Shown here: positions 1-13,359 of the stretch, in pieces
Layout: every line of letters begins with the position of its first letter
Numbering within the stretch: position 1 is the first letter of the stretch
Assembly: GCF_041146395.1 (NCBI RefSeq)
Contig: NC_090986.1
Span: forward strand, 44,800,001-44,864,000
Direction of reading: 5' to 3'
Source of the DNA: Eulemur rufifrons
Lineage: Eukaryota > Chordata > Mammalia > Primates > Lemuridae
Length of the DNA: 64,000 nt
The notes under the pieces: generated by a model
The model's database searches: none
What the model was told of the DNA's origin: nothing
What the model saw: the letters and a program-made list of their open reading frames with translations, nothing else
Made by a program: the position numbers and the translations under genes

Positions 1-1438
1 GTACAGAGGTTTTTTTTCCCTACTAAATGGTACATATGAATTTTTTTTAGGTATTTTTAGTGTGCTTTTGAACAACTTGAAATATTTCACATGACTAACC
101 TTCACAAAATATATGGATCAACTTTCTCTGCAACAATGTCTAAACTTGTAGCTGTGGCTCACATTTTCACATCCAACTGTAGAAAGTTGGGCTAATGGTT
201 CACTTCTGAAATTCTTAGCTTTTTAATGCCATGTATTAGACTTGGTGATTATCAACACAGTAGTTTTATTAGTAACTTTTTAGTGGCTGAAGAAAATGGT
301 TTGCTTTGACTCTGTCACTGTTAAGAAGAAAAACGATTGCAGAGTTTTATATCTGTTTTTGGTCCCGTTAAACCGGAAAGGGCATATTCCAGTCTCAAAG
401 GCTTTTCCTGAAGGACTTTGAAGCCACAGCTCGGTGTCTGAGTTTGTTTCCAAACTTGAATTTCTCGAGTTTCAGAAACACAGACTTCTATTAGGCCACC
501 AGGCTGGTACAGCAATGTTTAGATATTATTTCAATCAAAGAACTGTGTTCTATTACCCTAGGATCTATGTCAAGCTGTGGATTAGGTTAAAAAACCAACA
601 AAAGCTCCCGGTGGTTGAAAGATTATAAGTATTTTGCTACATTACTGCATTGCAGGCATGAGCACGTTCTTTCAGCATTTTAGAGTTTCACAATGTTACA
701 ATTAATTAATTGTGTCTATCTAGCTAAAACACTAGTCAGAGTTACTGTCTGCACTTTCAATAAATCCTTTGAATTCCCTTGATCTTTCTTTTTTCTTATC
801 CACCCTATGTACTGTAGCACAACTTTCCCAAACCCATAAAACTTTGATTAATGGAACAAAGAATTAGACTTGAGATACCTGCTTTTGTTACTCTCCCATG
901 CTTCTCTGACCTTGAGGTCACTTTCTAAATGTATCTCAGCCTTTTTCTCTCAAAGAACAATAAAGGAGAAAACTGAAATTATAAAGCATGACCACCCTCA
1001 CTATTCCTAAATCATTTATGCACATGTAAGTAGTCATTCACTGTATCCATTCCAGTATAGTGTTTCTTGCTAGAAAGTAGTTGGCATTTCTGCATTTTTC
1101 TTCACCTTTTCATTCTTTAGCTCCCCAACTCTGTGTGTGTGTACAAATTAGGTAGAAAGTAAAGTGGGGCAAAGAAATCATGTTTGTCAACTGCTCTTCC
1201 GACAGAGCTTCCCCTTGTAACCTTGGAGCCACACTTCATGGTTTCTTGAATGAAATCAAAACCTATTCGTTTCATAATTCATGAAAAGTAATTATGTCAA
1301 TTTGTTTCTGATTCTGATAACCAGGTTTAGCTATGCTTTTAGAAACCCTGTGTTTTTATCCTCAATATCCTATGCATAGAATTTGATATTTTTTAATTTG
1401 GTATTTTTTTCTCATTCAAAATTCAGGTTAGATTGTCT
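1..1438. other. Intron, nothing firm recognised
   Basis: AT-rich single-copy-looking sequence. A faint MIR-like stretch (890-960, a 'gacctt..cact...cctc' pattern) is too diverged to call. A short (GT)n run lies near 1132-1142. Confidence 0.5.
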
Positions 1439-1439
1439 T

Positions 1440-1860
1440 TAATCTCTACACGTTTCTCTTCTCCAGAAGCCTTTCTTGCTACTCTTGGCAAATATAGGAA
1501 AGAAGCCGAGCTGCAGGTATAAACGTGCTTCATCCTCGACCCCAGCAGAACTCAATTGCCTTCCAGCTGTGCAGAGTGTATTTCTTGGTAGGGAGCCTGG
1601 TCGTGCTTTCACTTGGTGCTGCTGGTGTAAGCCACCATCATGTTCAGATTCAAAGGTGGCCAAATATCATCCTGGGGACATGTCCCTGGAATGAAGTAGA
1701 GCCCCACTTCAGTCCGAATGCTACTAGGTGGGAAGAGGACTGGGTGCCCTGCTGAGAGCATTGTGATTTGTGGGTAGAACCTCGCAAGGGGGTCCTGGTA
1801 GGAGCACAGAGCCAGCTGCCTTTTCCTTTCTCTTTGAGAATATCTGAAGATGCAGCACAT
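1440..1860 (+). other. GC-richer island in AT-rich intron
   Basis: About 420 bp with clearly higher GC and several overlapping short ORFs on both strands (1476-1694, 1525-1755, 1650-1985). None of the translations resembles a known protein. A strong pyrimidine tract plus CAG ends at 1466, and CAG|GTATAA follows at 1516/1517, giving a possible 50-bp cryptic exon. It could equally be a conserved element or an old unrecognised repeat. No transposon family is recognisable to me here. Confidence 0.35.
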
Positions 1861-1986
1861 TGCTTCTTCTCTTTCTTACATTTTATGTACATTCTGTTGT
1901 TGACATGAGGGTCTACCTTATTTATACTACGGTGTGGACATAAAGATTTTGAAATGCAGGCTGTGATAACTTTCATCCTCAGCACA

Positions 1987-4900
1987 GTGCCTCCTGAAGA
2001 AATGGATATAGTTGAGAAGAACTCAGTTCGTTTTCTTCTCTAGAAAATACTGAAATAAAAACTACACACAGACCATTATTGTTTGCCAATATCAGTTAAA
2101 ACGATACCATTGTTCCTCTTAAAAATTTTAATTGTATATCAGCTAAATGAATTCTTTTGCTGCTAGTGTTTTTGTTTCTGACAAGAGAAGTAGGATTTGT
2201 GCGCTAAAACAGGCCAGATAGTGTGTAGATAATGTCTTATTTACAATGCATTTAATTAACATTAAAACTACGAATGACTTTGTGCAGTAATGGTGAGATT
2301 ATAAAGCATTATATGTTTTGCTGATCAGGAGACTACAGTTTGAGAGTTAGGGTTTTTGAGAAGAAAACATACCTTCTTCCTCCTTTTTGTAGTTTTACAT
2401 TGAGCTAAAGAGATTGTTCTCTAAGATTCAACACCTAAAGAATGCATTTTAAAAAATATTGTTCAAAGCTGACCTCTGCTTTTAGAAGAGTTTATCTGCA
2501 CTTTTTCATCTGTTTAGAAACATACATTTTTGGTTAAGAGATCGAAGACAATCTTTCTTTGTCTTTTTTTTTTTTTTTTTTTCCTGAGCTAGGGAGGTTG
2601 AGATAAAAAAGAATGACTGCTTTAAAAGTCACACATGGCTGTAATTTAAGATTTTTTTCCTCTCATTGTCCGTAACAGTTGAAAGAAACCTTCAATGAAA
2701 GTTTATTAACTAGGCCAATGCCTGAGGCAATAAAGGTTCATTTATTACCAGTTTCTTGGCTGTTTTTCTTCTTCTATTTTTCGGTTAAACTCATAGCGTA
2801 AGATAATACTTCACAAAATTAAACCTTTGACCTTCTGTAGAGTTAAGTCTCCTTTGATTAGATAAAGTAACAATTTATGGTCCAGCATGAGGTTGCACAT
2901 GAAATGAATAATGCAACAGACTCTGTGTGGACTGAGAATCTATTGCTTTTGAAAAGATGAATGCTGTTTAAAGGGAGAAAAGTCCGCTTAAGTGTGTTGT
3001 CTTTATTCAGTGTGCACTTTAGCAATATTTCAAAAGGCTTTACTTCCAAGATAAAGTTATGTTTGAATTTTCTAATTCTCCTAAGAAAGATGTATGGTGA
3101 AAGTATTGCAAAAAGCTTTTGAAACTCTTTGTAGGACGGTCATGCATATGATTATGCCACATATCCCAGGTATTACAAATGGCTGAATTAGAAAATTAAA
3201 TAAACGCATGACAAAAACAACCATTGAGTTTACAAATGGAATTCCAAATGATGGGGCAATTAGAATATTGTAATTTGTAATAACATTGTGTGCCATTCTT
3301 AACAGGGCTTAAATCAAAATAATATTTAATAACTTTAGCTTAGGAATAAGAAGAAAAGTAACAATAATAAAACATAATAATAATATTAAGCTAGGTTCTT
3401 AAATTTTAAAGCAACCCATAGGAGTTCAGTTTCCAGTTGTTATGATGGAGTAAGCTTTGTAAATAACAATAGTGTTTCTAATTTTTTTTTGCTTATGTCA
3501 TGTTATAAATTTGAAATATCATAACTCCTTGCCAAATGAGTGACTAGATATGAAATTTATAGATATTTCTTTCACTTTTCTATGTGTTTCTTTCAAAATT
3601 GGAAAATTAATAAAAATATCAAATCTGTCAATGAAAACATTTTACTGGAATAACCCAATTATTCCAGAAGAAATACACATACTTGCTGAATCCGAATTGA
3701 TGTTTACTTCTATCGGAAGCTCAGTGGAACTAGAGACATGTGTGCATAGAACAGGTCGTGTTTCTCACAAAGCTGTTGTGATTAGCTGGTTATTTAAATT
3801 ACTAATTGACATGCAGAAGTTGAATGCTTGAGAGAAGTGTTTTAGTTTTAGTTTGGTTCTTTTTCAATTAGCTTAAATTATTTAAGGTGAATAAATCTAC
3901 TGCAGTGATTTAGTTTCTTTTAATAGAATCTCATGGTACAATACAAATTGGGTCAAGAGAAGCCATTGGATTAGTATAATTGCAGACATTGCTCCCAAAA
4001 TAAGATATTAGGAAGATTGAGGGTTTTCTATGACTTACTATTGTTTTGAAACAAACTAAAAGTTCTTATCAAAATATACAAAAGTGTCACATTTCTTGCC
4101 ATGTTAAGAATTAAACATTTCTTTCTGTTGGAATGATTTTTGTAGCAAAAAAGAAGTGAATAATATAATAGTAACCATTGGTAATTCTTCCCTAGTATCC
4201 ACTTGCTCTGTTCCTAGTTGAGCTGGGCTGAATATACTAATCAAACCTTACAAAAGAAATAGTTTTAAATATAGACATAATTTATTTCTTGAATAATAAA
4301 GTATAAGGTTGCCTCATAATCAAACTAAGTAATTTGTCTAAGTTACATTCAAAGAGTTAAGTAACTGGATCACGATTGCGAAATTGTGCCAACATAAAGG
4401 CTTCATCTCATTTGACATGCCACCCTCTAGGAGATGACAGCCACTTGAGACTATGGACAACACTCTATATTTCTTTTGAATGTTCTCTATCATATGATAG
4501 TATCTGTTTTTCTAAATTAACTAGGATTGATCTTTTCCATGATCCAGCTTTAAAAACTGTAATCCCAAACCACCTTCTTCCAAGCCTATCACCATTCAAA
4601 TTTTCATTGTAACCGAATGAGGAAAATACCTACCCTGTAGGCTGATTATTGAGACTACATGAGATGTCGATTTAAATGCAAGACCTAATAAGGAAGAAGT
4701 GAAGAATATACCGCCTCGGCCACTGGTCACTCTTTTCCTATTGTTACCCAGTGACTGTTCATGTTTATTGTTCCCAACCCACCAAGACCTTGACCTCCAT
4801 TTAGAAAGAAAGAATACTCTGTGCGAGTGTGTTCTATGTGTATTATATGAATACACTTCTTTCATGAGTCTTTTCTTTGAAAAAAGCTTATATTACCATA

Positions 4901-5910
4901 TCAGAAAACTTTTATGGCCACATCGCTTCTAACTATTTTTATCTCATTAGATAACTACCCCCAAACAAGACTCACATGTAAGAATAGCCTCCTATGTTGC
5001 TTTTATGTCACCGTCTCTCCTCGCTGACAACTACACACTGACAGAACCGCACTTACTACCTGGATTCTGAGAAAAGAAAAAAAAGAAAAGGGAGACTTAC
5101 TGAGGTATCAAAGGATTTGGAAAAGGATTTACATGATATTGAGCAAAGTAGAACATTCGTGAAGATTATTCTTAGGCTGAAATGCCAATGAGGTTATTCC
5201 TTTTCAGGAAATTAAATTTATGACACCTTTTCCTCTTTTCACTTATTATATTGCCTGAACTTCCACCAAAATATTAACAAGTAGCTTCTTTAAAAAACAT
5301 CCATTTAGAATGTCAGACACTGTCAGTCACTCTCATGCTAGTTGGATCCACCTGCCTGGGGTCAATTCCCTGAGTAATGTGGTTGGGTCATGTAGGTAGT
5401 AAGAAGTATTGGGCTTTTAGACCAACATCAGGATAACTAAGGCCCAGTTTATTAGAGAATAGAAAAATAAGATAAAATGAAAGGGGTACACAAAAGAAAA
5501 TTAGAGTTAAAGTTTGCCTATTTCAGTTTGTTTCTAGTTAGAATTTGTTTTATATTCAAGATAAGCAAAGAAGAATAATTTATTCACTCTTCTTTTTCCC
5601 TTTGCTGTGCCATATGTAAGATAGAGGCACAACAGGCAAAAATTATAAATATATTTCACCAATAGTATAGGTTAAAGGTATTGTGCATAAGTTGAATGAC
5701 CATTGTTTCCATGGCAAATGCTCTAAATTCTATAAAACTTAATCACCAATTAACATTTAGATCATATTTCTAAGCAGAGTCAATTTATATTTTGACATCA
5801 CCTGAGTAACTATGACTTCAACTTCCTATGCAGTTAAGCTACTAGCAAAGTGGTTCTATTCAAATACTTCATCGTTTACTGTATTCTGTACTTTTCCTTT
5901 TACATTTATT
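1987..5910. other. Intron, nothing firm recognised
   Basis: AT-rich intron. There is a T-run at 2565-2582 and weak MIR-like antisense sequence around 4300-4370. The 93-codon ORF at 3550-3831 has no similarity I recognise and sits in ordinary AT-rich sequence. Confidence 0.5.
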
Positions 5911-5911
5911 G

Positions 5912-6095
5912 ATAGAGTCAGTGTAATCAATGCTGAACTGAGAGTTAAGGGAATTAGGATTACTCTATCATTATTTAATGGTGTGACTTTGTAGAAATGA
6001 TTAACCTCATTGCCCCTAAGTTTGATCGTCAGTAAAATAAAAGGGTCACATTAGGTAGAGTCTTTCTAGTCCTCATGTTTTATAAGTTTAGGACC
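5912..6095 (+). mobile_element. MIR-like SINE fragment
   Basis: The order of segments follows the MIR core. A 'gtgtgactttgtagaaatgat' stretch corresponds to the tRNA-distal 'gtgaccttgggcaagt' part. It is followed by 'cctcattgcccctaagtttg' and 'cagtaaaataa' in place of the 'tgcctcagtttcctcatctgtaaaat' core. Strongly diverged. Confidence 0.5.
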
Positions 6096-6099
6096 CCAA

Positions 6100-7685
6100 G
6101 TCATTGTTTAGAAATATTTTTCTAAAAGCAGCAATGTTAAAGGTAGAGTAAAAGTTAAATATCCAATGTGAATTCACATTATATTCCTGTATGAAAACAT
6201 CATATGAACCCTATAAAGATATACAACTATATGTACCCATAATAATTTTTTAAAAGTTATATATTCAAGAGCTTGTTGTGCTAAGTTCAACTTTTCATAG
6301 ATTAGCTGTAATTTTATTTAGGAACAAATTTTAGTAATTAAAAATTTTTCATTGGTTATATTTCAGCCTGATGCTGAGTTAGTGATCAGAAAATGAGCTT
6401 TTCAAAAACTTCCATAGAAATCCCTCAATGATTTACACATGGCCAAATGACAGCCCCAGGTTGTCCCCTCCTCCTGACTTCACCACTGCTATAAACCCTT
6501 CACACTGGGAAATTGGGATTTTAAGCTATTCAAGTACTTGATTTATCAGTCACTATTAATATTATAATAACACATTTCTTACTGTATATATCTCCAAATT
6601 AGTGGGTTTTTTTTTTGTTAATCCAATATTTTAAAAATCTAATTTAATCAATTGAAAAACTGAAAACTGGTGTAGGGAGTGTTGCCCTTAATGGGCTCAA
6701 GGATCAATTTTCCTTTTTCTCTGCAGAATACAAATGTGTTTCAAGGGCCAAGAAAAGTCAGTCTAGCGGACATTAAGAGACAAGTTCACAAAATCTTCAG
6801 TTTAACCAGATTCACATTTAAGTAGCTGCTTATCATTTTTGTTATTTAATCATTCAAGCATGAGGACAGGCATGTTTCAATCACAATTTCAATTTATTTA
6901 GAAAGTATTGAGAAATAAAATCACTGAAAATTAGTGTCAGTTTTTGGACAGCTGGTATTTAAATAAGGATAGGCAAAAACAGGGTGAAAAAAAAGATACT
7001 GGTGTTTTCAAGTTGTTATATTGAGCCAAGAGTTCTTCTAAGACTTGGAGTGATTTCAATTGAGTTGTAATTCAAGCTCATATGGCGCTTACAATGCACC
7101 TTGAACAGAGTTTTGCAAAGAGTCTATAGGAACTGTCAGCAGCAGAAAGATTACTTCACAGTAATGACTGTTGAATTGAACTATGCTTTTTGATGTTTTA
7201 CTTTCTGAATTGAATTGTTGGACAAGATTAATTGCACACAGTGAGAGTTTTAAATGAATGACTATGTAAAGCATTAAGTTTCTCTGTATGCCACTTGGGG
7301 AAAAATAGCTGAAAGGTTTAAATGAATAAATGTATTTAATGCACAAAATGCCTGAGCTAATTTTAAAATTCCTTTGCTAACATCCTTATTGAAAATAGAA
7401 ACCCACTTTATTCATCCGTCTTGGTTATATTGCTCTGGTTGAAGTAATTTAATATTTCTGCTTTCCACTAATCTTCTAGTTCAACAGAAGTAAACAATAG
7501 GTTTCATAAATTAAAAATACACTCTTCTGAACATGCTTATAAGATTAAAAAAACAAGGCTGTAAACATTTATGACTGAAACAAACTAGATTGTTCAAATA
7601 CTGCCATGATGTATCATGTATATCAATATGGCACTGATATCAGTTAGAATGCAAACAAGGTTTTAAATGATGTGCCCCTTCATTT
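6100..7685. other. Intron, nothing firm recognised
   Basis: AT-rich sequence without recognisable repeats or genes. The 85-codon antisense ORF at 7089-7346 looks like chance. Confidence 0.5.
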
Positions 7686-7689
7686 CAGC

Positions 7690-7910
7690 TGGAGAATCCG
7701 CTTCACACCATCTGCCTATCAGATGGTTAGGAACCAGGACTGCGTATTAATGCCACATGTTCGATTTTCCTCCTTCTTGTAATGGTTAGATTCATATTGC
7801 TAATAGCTGTGCATGAGCACTGTCGATGAAATTTCTGTGACGGCGGAGTGATGAGATATTTATAAGCCGCCTGTCTCCTTGAATAATCAGTAGGAAGAAT
7901 GCCAGACATA
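7690..7910. promoter_or_regulatory. Candidate conserved non-coding element
   Basis: A compact block of balanced composition with several CpGs (for example around 7742, 7761, 7824 and 7841-7844) in otherwise AT-rich intron. It has no repeat signature, low sequence simplicity and homeodomain-like TTAAT cores. This is the usual appearance of DACH1 intronic enhancers, but I cannot check conservation. Confidence 0.3.
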
Positions 7911-8774
7911 AATAACTTATCAATTCCAGAATATTAATAATAACTATCATTGGCTATAACCTACTGTGTGTTTAAAAGTGTTTCTTCTAAATTTGAGCAA
8001 AGTAACATGGGCTAATAAAAAGTCTATCATATGGAAGGTTTGAATACTTACCATCTCTTGGATGTAACCCATTTTATTTAACCATTAGGTTTGGGGAGAT
8101 GCATTTTATATGGAGTGCAGTGTAAAAGTAGACAACATATCAAACATTTGGAAGTCATCTTGATGTCTTTGAAACCAAAGATCAAAGATTGGACCTTTCA
8201 AGTTAATGAGCAAACAAACAGATCAGAGAAAGAATTTGACAGCAATATGTCTCTTTTATTGATATTTATAATCTACATTTGTAATCTTCTATTTATAACT
8301 AAGGGTACTAACTTATTTGAAATAAATAGAATGAAGATACTTTTCCTTTTTTAAAGAGAGTGATCGGGATTGTATAATGGCATTTGAAGAATTTAAAGGC
8401 TGTTTTTTAAAAGTTGAAGGCCGAAGAAAAAAAAACTATCTTTGCAAAGTAAAATAATGTTCTAAATCGTAACGATGCCTACTTATCTTCCAAAAGATAA
8501 ATCTATGGGTTGGTTTTAGGGTATTGAATTTGAAATAGTGAATGTTTTGTATCAATACAGCACAGATTGAAGAATTTAGTTATTTTATGATAAATTTGAT
8601 CAATGTAGACAGCTAAATCAAATGATTTGATAGAAACATGTCTTTTAGATATCCATTTATCAAAGGACTAAATTCTCACTCTATCCTGTTAGATACCTGT
8701 TGTCACTCACATCTTTGCAAACAACTGAACAAAGGTAAAACTATAAAGACATGACAGATATCATGAGTACTTTA

Positions 8775-8925
8775 TAATATTGGCTATCATGTGCCCATGC
8801 TGTTGCACATGTTATTTTACCTTAATTCTTCACAATACACATGTGACATTAGAATTATTGTCCCTATTTTTAGAGATGAGAATTCTGAAACATGGGACAT
8901 TATACAACTTGCTTTCCTATTCCAG
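8775..8925 (-). mobile_element. MIR fragment, antisense
   Basis: Reads as reverse-complement MIR: 'gcacatgttattttaccttaa', then a 'ttattgtccctatttttaga' stretch and 'gatgagaattctgaaaca'. These are the counterparts of 'catttaatcctcac', 'attatccccattttaca' and 'gatgaggaaactgaggc'. Confidence 0.7.
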
Positions 8926-8929
8926 GTAA

Positions 8930-11515
8930 ATTTGATATGTGTTGTCCAAAATTTGTTTGGCTCTTTGGAGTGCTTTTTTTCCAGCTACTGTATTATACAT
9001 ACTTAATCCCTATTTGATAATGAGCTTAGATAATTAGTAACTTCCATGCTGGTCACTTATTCAACAGAAACTTTAAAAGACTTTAGGGGAGTATCAGAGA
9101 GTGAAAGCAAAAGAAATTGATTAGCCAAGATAAAACTTTTTTACCAATAGCCAATTTAAAAAGATAATATAATACAGAATTTACTCTGAAGAAGCAAAGC
9201 AGAATGGAGCCCACAGCAGTGAGTTTGCATCACATAATTCAGACAATAATATGACAAGCCATTTTACTAAGTTCTGTGTAAAAATTTACTCATTCTTTTA
9301 AATTGCAAGTGATAGTTTGTCAAGATCAAATAGGAAAGCAAAAGAAACCTAAATATATTTGTATCATATAAGGCATATAGGATTTTAACCTAAGTTTGAT
9401 GTACAGTCCCTGTTCTAAAGGCCAGTTGGAGGCCTAGGAGTGCATGGCATATGACTTTTATCTTTCATCCAAAGGAAAACATCTTTTTTAAACAAAACAT
9501 ATACCAATCCATTATTTTTATCAGTGGAATGTATTTTTTTAAGTTTATGCTGTTGTGTTCAGTTGTTAAAGTAAGAAAAAAATTTTAAAGTACTTGCCCC
9601 TTTTTTGGAAATTGATGCAGAAATTATAAAGCACCTGTAGCTAAACCACTTAATTTACCTTGTGCTCAGGATTCACTGCCTAGACTCCCAATTGTCTAAA
9701 AAAATACGGAAGATGAATTTTAAGTATGCATTTAAGTTTTCCCATTGCTGTTCATAAAATTGGATGTAGAATCTTTCAAAATAAAAATAAATTATATGAC
9801 ATTTGACTTCTCAGTTCAGTACATGCATTTGTCTCAGTGCATGAGATACTATAAATGTTCTTTAAAAGTATAAAAGTAAGTTTAGCGAGGTAAAATAAGC
9901 GGGTTAATCAGTCCTTAGTGTAAGAGATCGTTTATTGATTCATATGTTTTTTCATCATGTATATCATCTATCATCTATTTTTTCCTTCAGGGAAATAAAG
10001 AAATATGTCATAAAGCCTACAAATTAAAGAATAAGGAGCACTTACTCAAACTCTTCATCTAACAGTTACTAGTTACCAAATAGATTCATATATGTAAGTG
10101 GTTGCTAGAGTTAGTAATGTGTGTGGCTACTCTATCAATAACATACATAAGTGTGTTACATTACCTGGCTGGCCTCTGGGCTTGTGCTGGGGTAGTTCAA
10201 AGGCACAAGGAGCCTCGCTTTCACAAAGGTTTCATCACACTCGAGTAGCATTTTTCAAAACTCTGATTTTTTTTTTTTTTTTGGTCTTTACATGAGTTTG
10301 TATTTTAACAAGTTTCCTTATCGATTCTTAAGCGTAGTCATTTTTGAATACCACAGCAATGATGATCTACTTGGTTAATAAGCATTTATTGTAAGATACA
10401 GAGACACTTTAGTGTCAATTGCTGGCATTGAATAATCTAAAGGCAGTGAGGGTCAGAACCAACTGGCTGAAATGCAAAAACACAGATTCCTCTGTTCATC
10501 CCAGAGACAGAGTCTGTGAATGTGGGCTTGGGGAAGAGAACCTCCAACTCTACCATGCACTGCAGCTGAATTGATGCAGATGTTCACTTTTAGAAACACT
10601 GAATGGCCTAGTTCTGAGGGAAAAATGGGTTGTTTGGAAGAGTTAAAAATCCATGGTAAGTTGTAATATGAAGCATTTCAGGGTGAAATATGGAAGCAGG
10701 GGGTGGGGGTAGCAAAAATCTCCATGGATCTGAGGCCAGGGGAGAAGAGTTATGATAAGTGAGAAAGGGGTCGTGAAAGAAGGTAGTAGGGTGTGCCAAA
10801 TGTCATTGGTTGCCAGCGTTTACACAATCGGACAATTCTTGATTATATAGAAAATGTCCTAGTTTGAATTCTCTATGAAGACCAAAGACGACTTATTTTG
10901 GGAATTTATTGCACTTTTCTCTTTCTTTTAAGGTAACTTTGTTAGGGAACAACATATACAATTGGATCTGTACCTAGGGCTAGTGTGTAGATTGCAAGAT
11001 ACATTTTTACTTGAGACAGCAAGTTGGAGGGGCTTTGAGAGTTACATCAGGGGTTTGAAAGGGCCACTGCAAGGCCAATAGGAAGTGCCGTAAATGCAGA
11101 GGAGGGGTGAACCTTTTGTGATCTTCTCCAGCCCTAGGCAAGATGTACCTTTGGAGACACATACTTTAGATTAAATTAACAAGCTTTATTACTTCTAGTA
11201 TATTCACATTTATTGTAACACAAAAAATAATGTTTTAAATTACTTTTAATTGACACTGTCAAAATAATTACTATATGTCTCCTGTGGCTTTCCAACTAAG
11301 CTAGTTTGATAAGCATTTTTTTTTTTTTCCAGTGACAGTTTGTGCCATGGCATTGTGGTAGATGTTTGGGATACATACAGTAAGAAAGTATATCTGCCCT
11401 TTAAGTGCTGTAACTTAGTTAGAGGAGCTAGCCCTAATCCCACTCTCCTTAGTTAGCCCTCTCTCCCTCCCCAAAAAGAGCAATAAATAGTTCAAAGGAC
11501 TGCTTTTTTCTACTC
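8930..11515. other. Intron, nothing firm recognised
   Basis: AT-rich intron with T-runs at about 10267-10282 and 11319-11328. A GC-richer stretch lies at 10430-10790 but has no recognisable repeat or gene. Confidence 0.5.
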
Positions 11516-11518
11516 AGA

Positions 11519-11700
11519 TTGCACATTAAAATGAGCTGTGAAATAGTAAAATTAACCAAACACATACAGATGCAGGGGCTCTCACCAACCCAGACCTCCT
11601 CAGTCAGGAACTCAGATGGTAGGGCTCAGAATTCGAGTGCTTTAAAATCTCCATGGCTGTTCTTAATGCACAGTAGGGTTGGCAAACTCACATACTGCAA
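11519..11700 (+). mobile_element. MER5A-like hAT-Charlie MITE
   Basis: The central part follows the MER5A layout: a diverged 'gggctctcaccaacccagac', 'ctcagtcaggaactcagatgg', 'agggctcagaattcgagtg', 'ctttaaaatctccatgg' and 'ttcttaatgcacagtagg'. These replace the family's 'ccccaccccagacctactgaatcag...aagccctccaggtgattctgatgca'. Terminal inverted repeats are not clear. Non-autonomous and immobile. Confidence 0.55.
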
Positions 11701-11754
11701 GGTCAAAATGAGCACAAGCAAGTGGATCTCTCACTCTACTTGAGGAGTTGGTTG

Positions 11755-12385
11755 GGGAAGGTCAGGTACAGCTCTTTAAAAGAGTGAGCCTTGAGATAAT
11801 TCTTGAAATGTTGTATTTCAAGATGGAGAATGAAGAGTCAGGCACCTGAGCCTACTTCTCTGAGAGCAGAATATTTAGGCCATTGCATGATGGAGGCATA
11901 TGCAGGTCTGGAATTGGGCACTAGCGAGCTTCTCCAGAAAGTGGGATCAGCGTGTGCAAAGACTGACTTGAAAGAAGGACTGAGGTAGTCCACTGAAGGA
12001 AATGAAAGAAGGGAGCACAGACAGCAAAGGGGAGCAGGAGGAACTGATGATTCTACACAGGTGGCCGAGAAACTGACCGCAAAGAGCCTTGACCACCATG
12101 CAAAGCACTGGACTTGATCCCAAGCACAGGCATTGTGTGTCATCATCAGATCTCCATTTTAATAAAATTATGTTGACTACTCCACGAATAATAAGAGATT
12201 GGAGGTAGGGAAAGTACAAGCTATTAAGAGTGTATTGCAACACTCTAAGGAAGAAAAGATGGAAGCTTGCTCTGGTTGGAGAGGGCAGTGGAAAGGGAGA
12301 AAATTCGCTGAATTTCAAAGATATTAAAGGATTGAAATAGAGAACTCATCAAACAGCCAGGTGAATTAGTTGAACTAAAACCAGC
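11755..12385 (-). mobile_element. LINE2 (L2) fragment, antisense
   Basis: Reading the + strand gives the reverse complement of L2 3' sequence. Examples are 'gtgagccttgagataattct', 'tcagcgtgtgcaaagactga' (L2 antisense 'agcatgtgcaaaggccctga') and, near 12165-12290, the 'gactactcc...attggaggtagg...gtgtattgcaacactctaag' series that parallels L2 antisense 'ggctattgcaatagtccagg'. The antisense ORFs at 11838-12318 come from this dead L2 and are not genes. Confidence 0.65.
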
Positions 12386-12389
12386 AACT

Positions 12390-12780
12390 GTTGTGTATGT
12401 CATAGCTTCCTTCCTGCCCTCATAAAACTGGGCTAAAAATAGAATATTAAAAAGTATTGTAGTAAAGGCAACAACATGTGCACACGTATGTGTATGTAAG
12501 ACACATACACATCTTTTGGATTGTATCAGAAATATAAATCTGGGAAAAACTGTCAAATGTAAAAATAAAAGAGTACTATACATATGATCAAATATTAAAT
12601 CATTTTATAAATAATAAAATTATACAAAGTATTTTTAAAAGTGAACTGCTAACACTGTCCCCTTAGGACAAATATGATTGTCCTAGCTGAGGGGGTTATG
12701 CCAGGCTACAGATATCCTGCAGGAATCACGGCTAGGCCATGACTTTACTTATTAAGGAGCTGGAATGTATAGTATGCCTA
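12390..12780. other. Intron, nothing firm recognised
   Basis: AT-rich sequence with a short interrupted (AC/GT) stretch at 12476-12512. No gene or repeat recognised. Confidence 0.5.
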
Positions 12781-12784
12781 GTTT

Positions 12785-12945
12785 TTACTAAACATGACAT
12801 GGCTTTCTTCACATGGTTTACATTATTTAATCCTTACATTTTTTTCCTTTGGGATTACAATGGTTTTACAGATGAAGAAACCATACTGAAAAATATGTGA
12901 TGGTTTGTCCAAGGCCATGTCATGCATAGTTATGTTTTATGCTAC
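12785..12945 (-). mobile_element. MIR fragment, antisense
   Basis: Contains 'tttacattatttaatcctta', 'ggttttacagatgaagaaac' and 'ggtttgtccaaggccatgtc', matching reverse-complement MIR ('atttaatcctcac', 'attttacagatgaggaaact', 'cttgcccaaggtcac'). Confidence 0.8.
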
Positions 12946-13359
12946 TTTATTTGATTTGGATCTGTATGATACTAGCCATCAAATCTCCAGTTGTAGGATT
13001 ATCTTTATTATTTGGACACTACAAACAAGATTTGCCTGCAACGTAAATCAAATCCAAAGCCCTTGAAGTGTCATAAATGGGAGATGGGTCAGCATCAGGC
13101 AACCAAGGGAAGGGACAAATGGGATGTTCACATTGGTGACAAGGCAAAATTGAGGAAAAAGATTTGCTGGGAAACACAAAGAGACTTTTAAGAGAACAGG
13201 AAAGAAAATGTTCTAAAACATCTTTGAAGGAAATGAGTAATTGGGGAGAAAATTCAATCATAGGAAGATGAGAGAATCAGTTCAAGTTGGGACTTAAAAG
13301 GCAATGAATGTTCAGATCAAACCCAGATGGATTCTTTGAGTTTATATCAGTGCCTTTTA

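Noticed and set aside
1650..1985. 111-codon antisense ORF
   Set aside because: The translation has no recognisable motif, and overlapping ORFs on both strands reflect the local GC-richer composition.
3550..3831. 93-codon + strand ORF
   Set aside because: No similarity or splice context; looks like chance.
11838..12318. Overlapping antisense ORFs of 102 and 123 codons
   Set aside because: They fall in a diverged antisense L2.
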